A stretch of DNA of 64,000 bases. It comes from GAS188 sp044445965. Lineage in GTDB: Bacteria; Pseudomonadota; Alphaproteobacteria; Rhizobiales; Beijerinckiaceae. The notes below the pieces were generated by a model that had not been told where the DNA came from, ran no database searches, and saw only the letters and a list, made by a program, of their open reading frames with translations. The stretch covers positions 7,465 through 71,464 of the forward strand of contig JBIOEJ010000010.1 of the NCBI GenBank assembly GCA_044445965.1, given 5' to 3'. Positions 34,845-43,405 of the stretch are shown here, piece after piece. Made by a program: the position numbers and the translations under genes. Each line of letters starts with the position of its first letter. Position 1 is the first letter of the stretch.

Positions 34845-36785
34845 TCACGCAGCCAGATTCAGGCCTTTGGCGTCGTTCCACGCATCGACGAGCTTGCCGA
34901 AGCGCCGCGCCATATCGGCGATCGCGGCCTCGTCGTCCATGCGGCCGGCGAACCAGGCTGAAGCCGCCTCGGCGAAGATCGTACGGCCGATCGCGAAGCC
35001 CTTGACGAGGGGGCAGTCGGCGGCGGCGCGCAAGGCGGCAATCAGCGGTTCGGCGGCGGCGCCGAGCCCCAGCATGACGACGCCGCGGCAATAGGGATCG
35101 TTCGCCGCGACGACGCGCTCGATGGCGGCCCAGCCGCTTGCGCTCGCCTGCGGCTCGAGCTTCCACCAATCGGGCTTGATGCCGAGCGCGTAGAGCCACG
35201 CCAATACGGCAGCGACCGTGCCCTCGTCGAGCTTTCTATGCTGGCCGGCTATGATCTCGATCAGCAATTCGCGCCCCAGCGTGCGGGCGGCGTCGTGGAC
35301 GCGGAGAAGCTCGCGGTCCTGGCGCGATTTGAGATCCGCGTCATCATCGGGATGATAGAAGCATAGGCACTTGACGGTGTGGTGCACCGGCCATTCGGCG
35401 AGATGGCTGCCGAGATCGGCAAACCCGTCGAAATCGAGCGGGCGCGAGCCCGGCTTCTCGACCGGGCGCCCGATCCAGAGAGGATGTCGCGCAGCCAGGT
35501 GGAGGGCCTCCCCGCCATAGGTCGAATCGAGAAGCACGCCGAAGCCGTCGCGCCCCTTGGCGACCCGCGCGGCCGCGTCGACCGCGAGCGCCTTGAAAGC
35601 GGCGATCCTGCGGCGGTCTGCGCCATGGCGATGGGCAAGCTCCTCGAACAAGGGCCGGTGATCGATCGCCAGCGCCGTCAGGGTCGGGGGTTGGGCCCGG
35701 CGTGTCGTCGCCCAATGCACATGGTTGAGCATCGCGTCCTTGCGCAGCGCGCGATGCGGGCTGCCATGCGTCAGGAAATATTGCAGCTCCTCGAAGGTCG
35801 GGCTTTCCGGCGAGCACAGAAGCCGCGACACGGCGAAGGCGCCGCAGGCATTGGCGATGGTCGCCGCCATCTCGTAGCTCTCGCCTCTCAGCCAGCCGCG
35901 CAGGAAGCCCGAGATGAAGGCGTCGCCCGCCCCCAGCACGTTATAGACCTCGATCGGGAAGCCCTTGCCGATGATGCCGTCATCGATGGCGCCCGGGATC
36001 GCAGCGGGGAAGACGACGCAGCCCATCGGTCCGCGCTTCAGCACGATGACGCCCTTGGTGAGGGCGCGGATGGCAGTGAGGGCTTCGAGCGTATCCTCTT
36101 TGCCGGCCGCGATATGGATCTCCTCTTCGGTGCCGACGATTAGATCGCAATCCGGCAGGATGGAGCGCAGATGCGCCGAGACCGCATCCGACCTCACATA
36201 GCGCTCATCGCCCGCCGCATGGCCGGCGAGCCCCCAGAGATTGGGACGGTAATCGATGTCGAAGACGCATCTGCCGCCATGCTCATGGGCGATCCGCATC
36301 GCCTTGCGCTGCGCCGCATCCGCGTTCGGAGTCGAAAAATGCGTGCCCGTGACCACGACCGCCTTGGCGCTGGCGATGAAGGCCGCGTCGATATCGCTCT
36401 CGTCGAGCGCCATGTCGGCGCAGTTCTCGCGGTAGAAAAGCAGCGGAAAGCTCGCATCGCTCTCGACCGAAAGGATAGCGAGCGCGGTGAGCCTTGCCGG
36501 ATCTGTGCGGATGCCGTCCTGCGCTACGCCCTCGCGCCGCATCTGCTCGCGCACGAAACGGCCCATCTGCTCGTCGCCGACGCGGGTGATAAGACCGGAT
36601 TTGAGCCCGAGCCTCGCCGTCCCGATGGCGATATTCGCCGGGCAGCCGCCGACCGACTTCGCGAAGGAGGCGATATCCTCGAGCCGCGAGCCGATCTGCT
36701 GGCCGTAGAGATCGACAGAGCAGCGGCCGATGGCGATCACGTCGAGCGACTTCGCGGCCGGCTTCCCCTGCGGCCCATCCGACAT
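34845..36785 (-). CDS. iolC: 5-dehydro-2-deoxygluconokinase IolC fused to a DUF2090 (IolJ-like) domain
   Basis: The 646-residue protein has a PfkB-type kinase domain (~15-325: GGCPANIAIGTARLGLKSGLITRVGDE, and GAGDAFISGFLRGWLRG with the catalytic Asp) and a C-terminal DUF2090 domain (~345-640: ALAIDHRPLFEELA, EIIAGQHRKLDEGTVAAVL, KLEPQASASGW). This two-domain form is usual in alpha- and gammaproteobacteria; the second domain is thought to be the aldolase acting on the kinase product. It is the first gene of iolCDEB, divergent from iolG. Confidence 0.95.
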   Translation of the reverse strand: MSDGPQGKPAAKSLDVIAIGRCSVDLYGQQIGSRLEDIASFAKSVGGCPANIAIGTARLGLKSGLITRVGDEQMGRFVREQMRREGVAQDGIRTDPARLTALAILSVESDASFPLLFYRENCADMALDESDIDAAFIASAKAVVVTGTHFSTPNADAAQRKAMRIAHEHGGRCVFDIDYRPNLWGLAGHAAGDERYVRSDAVSAHLRSILPDCDLIVGTEEEIHIAAGKEDTLEALTAIRALTKGVIVLKRGPMGCVVFPAAIPGAIDDGIIGKGFPIEVYNVLGAGDAFISGFLRGWLRGESYEMAATIANACGAFAVSRLLCSPESPTFEELQYFLTHGSPHRALRKDAMLNHVHWATTRRAQPPTLTALAIDHRPLFEELAHRHGADRRRIAAFKALAVDAAARVAKGRDGFGVLLDSTYGGEALHLAARHPLWIGRPVEKPGSRPLDFDGFADLGSHLAEWPVHHTVKCLCFYHPDDDADLKSRQDRELLRVHDAARTLGRELLIEIIAGQHRKLDEGTVAAVLAWLYALGIKPDWWKLEPQASASGWAAIERVVAANDPYCRGVVMLGLGAAAEPLIAALRAAADCPLVKGFAIGRTIFAEAASAWFAGRMDDEAAIADMARRFGKLVDAWNDAKGLNLAA

Positions 36786-36933
36786 GGCGTTCTCCCAAGG
36801 GCATTCTCTCCAGGAGCCCGATGAAACATGAGTTGCGAAATCGCGTCAAACCGCGATGTTGCGCGCTTGACCGGCGCCGTGCATCAAGGCGAAAGCCGCG
36901 CCATAGAGATCGCGACACCCAAGGGAGAGGAAC
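36786..36933. promoter_or_regulatory. Divergent iolC/iolG promoter region
   Basis: These 148 bases separate the iolC and iolG start codons, so control of both inositol transcripts must act here. A strong purine-rich ribosome-binding site (gggagagg, ~36922-36929) precedes iolG. I see no unambiguous operator, and no iolR regulator gene is in the window. Confidence 0.6.
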
Positions 36934-37929
36934 ATGATTCGCATAGGGCTTCTCGGAGCCGGCCGCATCGGCCAAATCCATGGCCGCAATGTCGCGGCGC
37001 ATCAGGGCGCTTCGCTCGTCGCCGTCGCCGACGCGGTCGCGGCTTCGGCAGCGGCGCTGGCCAAGGCGACGGGAGCGCAAGCGCGGAGCGTCGAGGAGCT
37101 CATCGCCGCCAAGGACATCGAGGCGGTGATGATCTGCGCCTCGACCGATACCCATGCCGCGCTCATCGAACGCGCCGCCAAGGTGGGTAAGGCGATCTTC
37201 TGCGAAAAGCCGGTCGATCTTTCGGCCAAGCGTATCGTCCAGACGCTGCGCAAGACGGATGCGGCCGGCGTCAAGCTGATGATCGGCTTCAACCGCCGCT
37301 TCGACCCGCATTTCTCCGCCTTGAGGAAGCGGCTCGCCGCGGGCGCCGTCGGCGAGGTGGAGATCGTGACCATCCTGTCGCGCGATCCCTCCCCGCCGCC
37401 GATCGATTACGTAAAGCGCTCAGGCGGGCTGTTCCGCGACATGATGATCCACGATCTCGACATGGCGCGTTTCCTGTTGGGCGAGGACCCGGCCGAGGTG
37501 CAGGCCTTGGGCTCGAGCCTCGTCGACCCGGCGATCGGCGAGGCGGGGGATGTCGATACCGCCGTCGTGCAGATGCGGACGAAATCCGGCAAGCTCTGCC
37601 AAATCTCGAATTCGCGCCGCGCCAGCTACGGCTATGACCAGCGCATCGAGGTGCATGGCTCGAAGGGCCTGCTGCGCGCCGGCAATGTCCATGAGACGAC
37701 GGTCGAGCAGGCAACGGCCAAAGGCTTCACCACGGACCCGATCGAGAATTTCTTCCTCGAACGCTATGCGGCCGCCTATCGACTCGAGCTCGACGCCTTC
37801 GTCGCTGCCGTGAAGTCGGGCCGCGCCCCCTCCCCTTCCGGTCATGACGGGCTCAAGGCCCAGCTCCTCGCGGACGCCGCCACACTGTCCGCGCAAAGCG
37901 GCAAGCCGGTTCGAGTGGCGCTGTCGTAG
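36934..37929 (+). CDS. iolG: Inositol 2-dehydrogenase
   Basis: IolG oxidises myo-inositol to 2-keto-myo-inositol with NAD. The 331-residue Gfo/Idh/MocA protein has the Rossmann motif LLGAGRIGQIHGRNV (6-20), the catalytic lysine in FCEKPVDLS, GFNRRFDP and GGLFRDMMIHDLDMARFL with the Asp/His of the active site. Placement divergent to iolCDEB supports inositol dehydrogenase over other family activities. Confidence 0.95.
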   Translation: MIRIGLLGAGRIGQIHGRNVAAHQGASLVAVADAVAASAAALAKATGAQARSVEELIAAKDIEAVMICASTDTHAALIERAAKVGKAIFCEKPVDLSAKRIVQTLRKTDAAGVKLMIGFNRRFDPHFSALRKRLAAGAVGEVEIVTILSRDPSPPPIDYVKRSGGLFRDMMIHDLDMARFLLGEDPAEVQALGSSLVDPAIGEAGDVDTAVVQMRTKSGKLCQISNSRRASYGYDQRIEVHGSKGLLRAGNVHETTVEQATAKGFTTDPIENFFLERYAAAYRLELDAFVAAVKSGRAPSPSGHDGLKAQLLADAATLSAQSGKPVRVALS

Positions 37930-37984
37930 AGGGTCCAGGGTTCGACGAATTTAACCGGACCGACTTGAAAGACGAGGGAACGCA

Positions 37985-38803
37985 ATGGCTGCCACGATCG
38001 AGTTCGCGCTCAATCATATCGCGGCTCCGCGCCTTGGCATCGGCGATTTCTTTGCGCTCGCCCGCGAGCTCGGCCTCGGCAAGGTCGAGATCCGCAACGA
38101 CCTCGCCGGCGTCCCGATCCTGGACGGCACGCCGGCGGCCAAGGTCAGGCGGGAAGCCGAGGCGAAGGGCGTCGAGATCCTCTCGATCAATGCGCTGCAG
38201 CGCTTCAACGAATGGAGCGATCGGCGCGCCGCGGAGGCGCGCGAGCTCGCTCGCTACGCGAAGGAGTGCGGCGCCGGGGCGCTTGTCCTCGTCCCGGTCA
38301 ATGACGCGGCCTTCCATCCGGGCAACGAGGCGCGCCTCGCGGGCTTGCGCGAGGCATTGCGCGGCCTCGCGCCCATCCTCGAAGAGGCCGGCCTAGCGGG
38401 CTTCGTCGAGCCCTTAGGGTTTCCCATCTCGTCGCTGCGCTCGAAACGAGAGGCGATCGAAGCCATCGACCAGGTCGGCGGACAGGGCCGCTTCCGGCTG
38501 GTGCATGACACATTCCATCATCATCTCGCGGGCGAAGCCGACATCTTCCCGGGGCGCACCGGCCTCGTGCATATCTCCGGCGTCGCCGATCGGAGGCTCG
38601 CCGTGGCCGACATGCTCGACGCGCATCGCGTGCTCGTCGACGAAGCCGACCGGCTCGGCAATATCGCGCAGATCAAGGCGCTGCGCAGTGGAGGCTATGG
38701 CGCCGTCTTCTCCTTCGAGCCCTTCGCGCAGAGTGTGCAGAAAGCGCCGGACATCGCGTCGAGGCTCGAAGCCAGCATGCGATTCGTGAGGGAGCGGATT
38801 TAG
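37985..38803 (+). CDS. iolI: 2-keto-myo-inositol isomerase-like TIM-barrel protein (IolI type)
   Basis: The 272-residue protein, preceded by gaggga, is an AP-endonuclease-2-like TIM barrel. EIRNDLAG, ILSINALQRFNEW, GFVEPLGFPISSLRS, LVHDTFHHHLAGE and LVHISGVADRR give the Glu, Asp and His metal ligands expected for IolI, which converts 2-keto-myo-inositol to 1-keto-D-chiro-inositol. It follows iolG by 55 bases. The IolI name is by similarity and context; other isomerase functions are possible. Confidence 0.83.
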   Translation: MAATIEFALNHIAAPRLGIGDFFALARELGLGKVEIRNDLAGVPILDGTPAAKVRREAEAKGVEILSINALQRFNEWSDRRAAEARELARYAKECGAGALVLVPVNDAAFHPGNEARLAGLREALRGLAPILEEAGLAGFVEPLGFPISSLRSKREAIEAIDQVGGQGRFRLVHDTFHHHLAGEADIFPGRTGLVHISGVADRRLAVADMLDAHRVLVDEADRLGNIAQIKALRSGGYGAVFSFEPFAQSVQKAPDIASRLEASMRFVRERI

Positions 38804-38815
38804 ACCAATGGCGAT

Positions 38816-38850
38816 TCACCTCTCTCGCAAGGGGAGAGGTCAAGCGCTGG
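38816..38850. repeat. CCTCTCNC hairpin repeat between convergent genes
   Basis: cctctctcgcaaggggagagg (CCTCTC/GAGAGG arms, ~38819-38839) is another copy of the CCCTCTCCC family. It lies between the iolI stop and the stop of the convergent exported-protein gene and may end both transcripts. Confidence 0.6.
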
Positions 38851-38856
38851 TGCTCT

Positions 38857-40062
38857 TCACTTCCAGGCGGATTGGTCCGAATCCCAGGTCCGACCTTTGA
38901 GCGCTTGGGCGAGCGCCGTCACCAAGGCATCGCCGTCCTTCGATTGCGGCTGGTCCTCGCCGGCGCCGCCGACGCTCGCGCCGCTGAATTTCAGGCGGGG
39001 TCCCGCTCCCTCGTCCACGGTTTCGGCGGTGACGTCTCCAACCCACAAAACCAGATTCTCGGTCGAGCCCGGCTTCTCCGGGCCGATCAGCGCGGTCACC
39101 TCCATGATCTGCGCGAGATCGAGGCCCGCGATCGAATTGTCGGGGCGATCGAGCTTCAAGGTGAGCCCGCCCGAGGTGGCCTCCCATTGCGATGAACGCA
39201 GCTTGCCGGAAAAGGCCCGCATCGCGGCCGCGCCGATCGCGGCCTCGATCTTCGCCTTGTCGATCCTGCCGTCGGCGCTCCGCCAATCCGTACCTGCGAA
39301 GCGGATGGCGCGGTCCATGGAGTAGGTGCCGACGCCGAAGCCCGCCGCCGTCACGCCGGGAGCGCTCTTGAGGGCAGCGATCAGCGCCGGGGCGCGCTCG
39401 GGATCGAGCTCGATCTTCACAATGTGCTCGCCGCTCCGCAAGACGCTGCAATCGGCGGCAAGCGTCGTGAAATCGACCAGTGCATCTTGGTTTCTGAGGC
39501 CCTTGATCGTCTCGGCGAGCGATGGCCGCTTGATCTTGGCCACGATGGTGTCGGGAGCGACCTCGGTGAAATCCTTGGGCGCCGCCACCAGCGTCTCGGG
39601 CTCTGGTTGCGACTGGCGAAATTCCTCCTCGCTCTCGTCGGTGTTGTCGGCCGAAGAGACCTCCAGCACGGCGGAGCCGCGAGTGATCGATCCCTCGAAG
39701 GTGAAGCTCGATCCCGTCTGCTTGCGGATGAGGCTGACCGAAACGGGGAGTTTGTCCTCCTGGCTCTCGGCAGTACCGACGAGTTTCGCGCCTTGCGGCT
39801 TCAGGGTCGCGACGAAGCGATCCTTGCGATCCGACTCCTCGGACACCGAATGGCAGACATCGAGAATCGCGGTGGTGACTTTCCCGCCTTGCCGCGTCTC
39901 CTTCAAAATGCCGTCGACCGGCAATTCGCCCATCAGGCCGCTGGAGAAGGTGAAATAGGCGACGCTCTCGGCTGGGGCCTTCTTGGCAGGGGTCTGGGCG
40001 TCGGCGATCGCGGCCGCCTGGATGATCATGGCGGCAACCGCCAGCGGAATGGAAACGCGCAT
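38857..40062 (-). CDS. Exported protein of unknown function
   Basis: The 401-residue protein starts behind GGGAGG and has a signal peptide (MRVSIPLAVAAMIIQAAAIADAQ). I do not recognise a named domain. It contains two cysteines (CHS near 70 and DCSVLRSGE near 204), alternating beta-rich stretches and several short acidic runs (DNTDESEEE). Similar proteins appear to be conserved in Hyphomicrobiales as uncharacterised periplasmic proteins. It is convergent with iolI and upstream of nothing in the iol set, so no link to inositol is implied. Confidence 0.6.
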   Translation of the reverse strand: MRVSIPLAVAAMIIQAAAIADAQTPAKKAPAESVAYFTFSSGLMGELPVDGILKETRQGGKVTTAILDVCHSVSEESDRKDRFVATLKPQGAKLVGTAESQEDKLPVSVSLIRKQTGSSFTFEGSITRGSAVLEVSSADNTDESEEEFRQSQPEPETLVAAPKDFTEVAPDTIVAKIKRPSLAETIKGLRNQDALVDFTTLAADCSVLRSGEHIVKIELDPERAPALIAALKSAPGVTAAGFGVGTYSMDRAIRFAGTDWRSADGRIDKAKIEAAIGAAAMRAFSGKLRSSQWEATSGGLTLKLDRPDNSIAGLDLAQIMEVTALIGPEKPGSTENLVLWVGDVTAETVDEGAGPRLKFSGASVGGAGEDQPQSKDGDALVTALAQALKGRTWDSDQSAWK

Positions 40063-40128
40063 GGGTACCTCCCGTCGATGAACGCCTATCCGGCCACGAC
40101 AGGCCCATCAAAGAATAGGCGAGGCGTG

Positions 40129-40779
40129 TCAAATGCATGACGTTCGGGCGCCGGACCGGTGCTCTCCGCCGGCGCGGATCAGCTCGCGCTCGGTGAGGAT
40201 GGCGTCGAGGCGCTGGTCATGCGCCTCCATGGGAATGGCTTCCACCTCCTGGCAGGCGAAGGCCAAGCCCAAGCTGCGCGGCCGCGAGCCGCTGGCCGCG
40301 AGCCGGCCGATCGCCCCGTCGTAATAACCCTTGCCGTAGCCGATCCGACGACAGCTGCGATCGAAGGCCGCGAGCGGCACGAGCATGATCTCAGGCGCTG
40401 CGAGCGGAGCCTCGGTCGGCGGCTGCGAGAGCCCGAAGCCCGCTTGCCGCAACCGGTCCCCGAAGGCGAAACGGCGGAAGACGAGCTTGCCGCCCTCGAC
40501 GCAGGGCAGAGCGAGTTGCGTGCCCGCCTCGGCGAGCTTGCGCATCAGGAAGCGCGGATCGAGCTCGGAGCGGATCGGCCAGAAGCCGCTGACGACCGCG
40601 CCCTCGATTTCGCCGAGCGCCGTCACCCCGCTCTCGGCGAAGCCTTTCGATGCCGCAAGCCGCATCTCGGGAGGGAGCGCATCCCGGCGTGCCAGCGCGC
40701 CGGCGCGGATGGCGGCCTTCTGCCGGGAGATATCGCCGAGGTTGTCGGCGCGTTTCACGGGAGCGTCGGGTGCCGTCAC
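40129..40779 (-). CDS. 5-formyltetrahydrofolate cyclo-ligase
   Basis: The enzyme converts 5-formyl-THF and ATP to 5,10-methenyl-THF. The 216-residue protein has the ATP-binding stretch RQKAAIRAGALARRDAL near the N-terminus, FWPIRSELDPRFL, and the signature MLVPLAAFDRSCRRIGYGKGYYDG. The gene (fau/ygfA in E. coli) lies just downstream of the 6S RNA on the same strand, the arrangement found across proteobacteria. Confidence 0.94.
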   Translation of the reverse strand: MTAPDAPVKRADNLGDISRQKAAIRAGALARRDALPPEMRLAASKGFAESGVTALGEIEGAVVSGFWPIRSELDPRFLMRKLAEAGTQLALPCVEGGKLVFRRFAFGDRLRQAGFGLSQPPTEAPLAAPEIMLVPLAAFDRSCRRIGYGKGYYDGAIGRLAASGSRPRSLGLAFACQEVEAIPMEAHDQRLDAILTERELIRAGGEHRSGARTSCI

Positions 40780-40837
40780 TCGAGACCCTCTGTCGCCGTC
40801 GCCGCTGTAAATGCAGCGAAACTACAGTGAAAGGAGC

Positions 40838-40988
40838 GGAGCCGCCTCGGCCGTCGGACCATCGATCCCGGGACACCTACAACGTAGGTGGGCGCCGTGT
40901 GTCCGGGTCCAGGGACCTGGTCAGGGACAGCTCCCGTTTGGATCGATAAGGGCCCGGGGATACAAGTCCAAACGCACCGCGCAGCCCC
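40838..40988 (-). ncRNA. ssrS: 6S RNA (ssrS) candidate
   Basis: Read on the minus strand, ~151 bases fold into the 6S shape. The outer stem pairs 40981-40988 with 40838-40845 (8 pairs) and continues with CGTTTGGAC against GTCCGACG, then ATCCCCGGG against CCCGGGAT. A large central bubble follows, with a small CACCTAC/GTAGGTG hairpin on its 3' strand (40874-40890), and an apical stem capped by CCAGG/CCTGG (40909-40920). 6S RNA binds sigma-70 holoenzyme by mimicking an open promoter. Location upstream of the cyclo-ligase gene, same strand, is the conserved one. Exact ends are estimated. Confidence 0.78.
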
Positions 40989-41159
40989 GCTTCGCGAATG
41001 TAGGCGAATGCGGAGCGAAACGCCAGGGGGAGAGCGAATAGCGCATAGCGAGCAGTGAGCACGGGGCAAGGGGGACCCCACCGCTCGCCATTCGACACTC
41101 GCCATACTAACGTCGCGGCCGATCAGGCATGTGAATCCATCGCGGGGAAGGCGCGCTCC

Positions 41160-42758
41160 ATGGGCGATCGAGCGACACCGGAAATGAGCCGCCGCCGCCT
41201 GCTGACCATGATCGGCCAGGCGAGTTCCGGCGCCGTGATGTACCAGGCCATGGCGAGCCTCGGCCATGCGGCGGATTCGGGCTATGCCGGGCCGCTCGCG
41301 CTGCAGGGCGATCCGAAGGGCGCCTCGATCCTGATCCTCGGCGCCGGCCTTGCCGGAATGACGGCGGCGCTCGAGCTGCGCAAGGCCGGCTACAAGGTCA
41401 AGCTGCTCGAATATCAGAGAAGGGCCGGCGGCCGGAACTGGTCGTTGCGCGGGGGCGACAGCTACACCGAGCTCGGCGGCCTCACGCAGGACTGCGCCTT
41501 CGACCAGGGGCTCTACATCAATCCCGGTCCTTGGCGCATCCCCTATCATCACCGCGCGCTGCTCGATTACTGCAAGCGGCTCGGCGTCAGGCTAGAGCCC
41601 TTCATGCAGCTCAACTTCAACAGCCATCTGCACGCGACCGGCGCCTTCGGCGGCAAGCCGCAGCGTTTCCGCCACATCATGTCGGACTATAACGGCTACA
41701 TCTCCGAGCTCCTCGCCAAGGCTGCGAACGAGCACAGGCTCGACGAGGCCGTGAGCCAGGAGGACATGGAGATGCTCTTGGCCTCGCTCAGGAGCTGGGG
41801 AGCCCTCGACAGGGACTATGCCTATAAGGCGGGCTATGTATCGAGCTATGTCCGAGGCTTCGACAAGGAGCCCGGCGGCGGGATGGACGGCGCGCCCGTG
41901 CCGTCGACGCCGATCGGGCGCGGCGACATCCTGCGGTCGCGGCTATGGCGGCATCTGAGCCTCGGGCTGCAACACGAATTCCAGCACACCATGTTCCAGC
42001 CCGTCGGCGGCATGGACATGATCGGCAAGGCTTTCCTCGGGCAGGTGCAGGACCTCATCGAGTTCAACGCCAAGGTGACGGAGATCCGCCAGGACGACAA
42101 GGGCGTCACCGTGACCTACGAGGACGCGATGGCGGGCGGCGGCGTGAGGCAGGCGAGCGCCGATTGGTGCTTGTGCACCATCCCGCTCTCGATCCTCTCC
42201 CAGATCGACATCAATGTCGGCGCCCCCATGCAGGCCGCGATCGAGGCCGTGCCCTATCTCGGGTCGATCAAGATCGGCCTGCAATTCAAGCGCCGCTTCT
42301 GGGAGGAGGACGAGGCGATCTATGGCGGCATCTCCTTCACCGACTTGCCGATCGCCCAGATCTCGTATCCGAGCACCGACTATCACAAGGCCGGCAAGGG
42401 CGTGCTGCTCGGCGCCTATAGCTTCGGGGTGCCGGCGACCGAGTTCACCGCCATGACGCCAGCGCAGCGCATTGCGCTCGCCGTCGAGAACGGCGCGCAG
42501 ATCCACCCCCAATACAAGGCCGAGTTCGAGAACGGCATCTCGGTCGGCTGGAGCCGCGTCCCCTGGACGCTCGGCTGCTTCGGCCTGTGGACCGGCGCGA
42601 CGCGCAAGGCGCATTACCGGAACCTGTGCGCCATAGACGGGCGCATCGCGCTCGCCGGCGAGCATGCCTCCTATGTCAATGCCTGGCAGGAAGGCGCGAT
42701 CCTTTCGGCGCTCGACGCCGTCACGCGGCTGCACAAGCGCGTCGTGGCGGGGAATTGA
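41160..42758 (+). CDS. Tat-exported flavin amine oxidase/dehydrogenase
   Basis: Starting at ATG 41160 the protein has 532 residues. Residues 10-38 form a twin-arginine signal (SRRRLLTMIG), so the folded flavoprotein is exported. The FAD Rossmann motif ILILGAGLAGMTAALELRKAGYKVKLLE (57-84) is followed by RRAGGRNWSLRGG, the monoamine-oxidase family fingerprint, and a C-terminal LAGEHASYVNAWQEGAILSALDA that contacts FAD. A cytochrome c gene begins 31 bases downstream, suggesting a dehydrogenase passing electrons to cytochrome c, as NicA2 does with CycN. The amine substrate is unknown. Confidence 0.85.
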   Translation: MGDRATPEMSRRRLLTMIGQASSGAVMYQAMASLGHAADSGYAGPLALQGDPKGASILILGAGLAGMTAALELRKAGYKVKLLEYQRRAGGRNWSLRGGDSYTELGGLTQDCAFDQGLYINPGPWRIPYHHRALLDYCKRLGVRLEPFMQLNFNSHLHATGAFGGKPQRFRHIMSDYNGYISELLAKAANEHRLDEAVSQEDMEMLLASLRSWGALDRDYAYKAGYVSSYVRGFDKEPGGGMDGAPVPSTPIGRGDILRSRLWRHLSLGLQHEFQHTMFQPVGGMDMIGKAFLGQVQDLIEFNAKVTEIRQDDKGVTVTYEDAMAGGGVRQASADWCLCTIPLSILSQIDINVGAPMQAAIEAVPYLGSIKIGLQFKRRFWEEDEAIYGGISFTDLPIAQISYPSTDYHKAGKGVLLGAYSFGVPATEFTAMTPAQRIALAVENGAQIHPQYKAEFENGISVGWSRVPWTLGCFGLWTGATRKAHYRNLCAIDGRIALAGEHASYVNAWQEGAILSALDAVTRLHKRVVAGN

Positions 42759-42772
42759 CGGACGACAGAGGG

Positions 42773-42846
42773 CAGACGACGGAGGATAGATGAACCAGCT
42801 CTGCCGACAGCTCCTCTGCCCTGCGTCGCCTGTCTTCCGTCGTCTG
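42773..42846. repeat. Inverted repeat spanning the start of the cytochrome c gene
   Basis: CAGACGACGGA (42773-42783) and TCCGTCGTCTG (42836-42846) are exact complements. The left arm overlaps the ribosome-binding GGAGG and the right arm lies 16 codons into the gene, so the initiation region is inside the loop of a possible 11-bp stem. Confidence 0.75.
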
Positions 42847-43221
42847 ATGGCCGCGCTCGCCGTCTTCGCCGGCTCGACGGGCGCCATGGCGCAGAGCACC
42901 GATTTCCTCTCCACCATGACGCGCTATCCCGAGCAGAGTGGGGAAGCGCTCTACAAATCGATCTGCCAGGGCTGCCATATGCCCGACGCCAAAGGCGCCG
43001 TCGGGGCGGGCGCCTATCCGGGGCTCGCCGATGATCGAAAGCTCGAGGCCGCGGGCTATTCGATCACTCTCGTGCTGCGCGGGCAAAAGGCGATGCCGCC
43101 CTTCGGCTATGCCCTGAGCGACGAGCAGGTAGCAGCCGTCGTGAACTATGTCCGCACCCATTTCGGCAACGCCTATAGGGACGAGGTGACGGCCGCGGAC
43201 GTCAAGACGGCAAGGCCTTAG
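42790..43221 (+). CDS. Exported c-type cytochrome, partner of the amine oxidase
   Basis: The 143-residue protein has a signal peptide (FRRL then AALAVFAGSTGAMA, cleavage near residue 34) and one class I haem site CQGCH (Cys59, Cys62, His63) with Met102 in KAMPPFGY as the probable sixth ligand. It is 31 bases downstream of the flavin amine oxidase and should be its periplasmic electron acceptor. The first ~18 codons and the Shine-Dalgarno lie in an inverted repeat; a second ATG at 42847 would give a signal peptide without a basic N-region. Confidence 0.87.
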   Translation: MNQLCRQLLCPASPVFRRLMAALAVFAGSTGAMAQSTDFLSTMTRYPEQSGEALYKSICQGCHMPDAKGAVGAGAYPGLADDRKLEAAGYSITLVLRGQKAMPPFGYALSDEQVAAVVNYVRTHFGNAYRDEVTAADVKTARP

Positions 43222-43405
43222 CGGCCGCTTACGACAGACCGCTTAGCGACCGCTTGTCCCGACGGCTCGGATGGAGAATACTCGCGCCAAGCTCCGGATC
43301 GACCGCCGGTCTATTCCGGCGTGACTCGGGGGTGCCATTGCGTGCCCATGCCGGAGAGAAGCGGCCGCCAAGCGCCGCGCGAAGCAGCATCGAAGAGGAG
43401 ACGGA

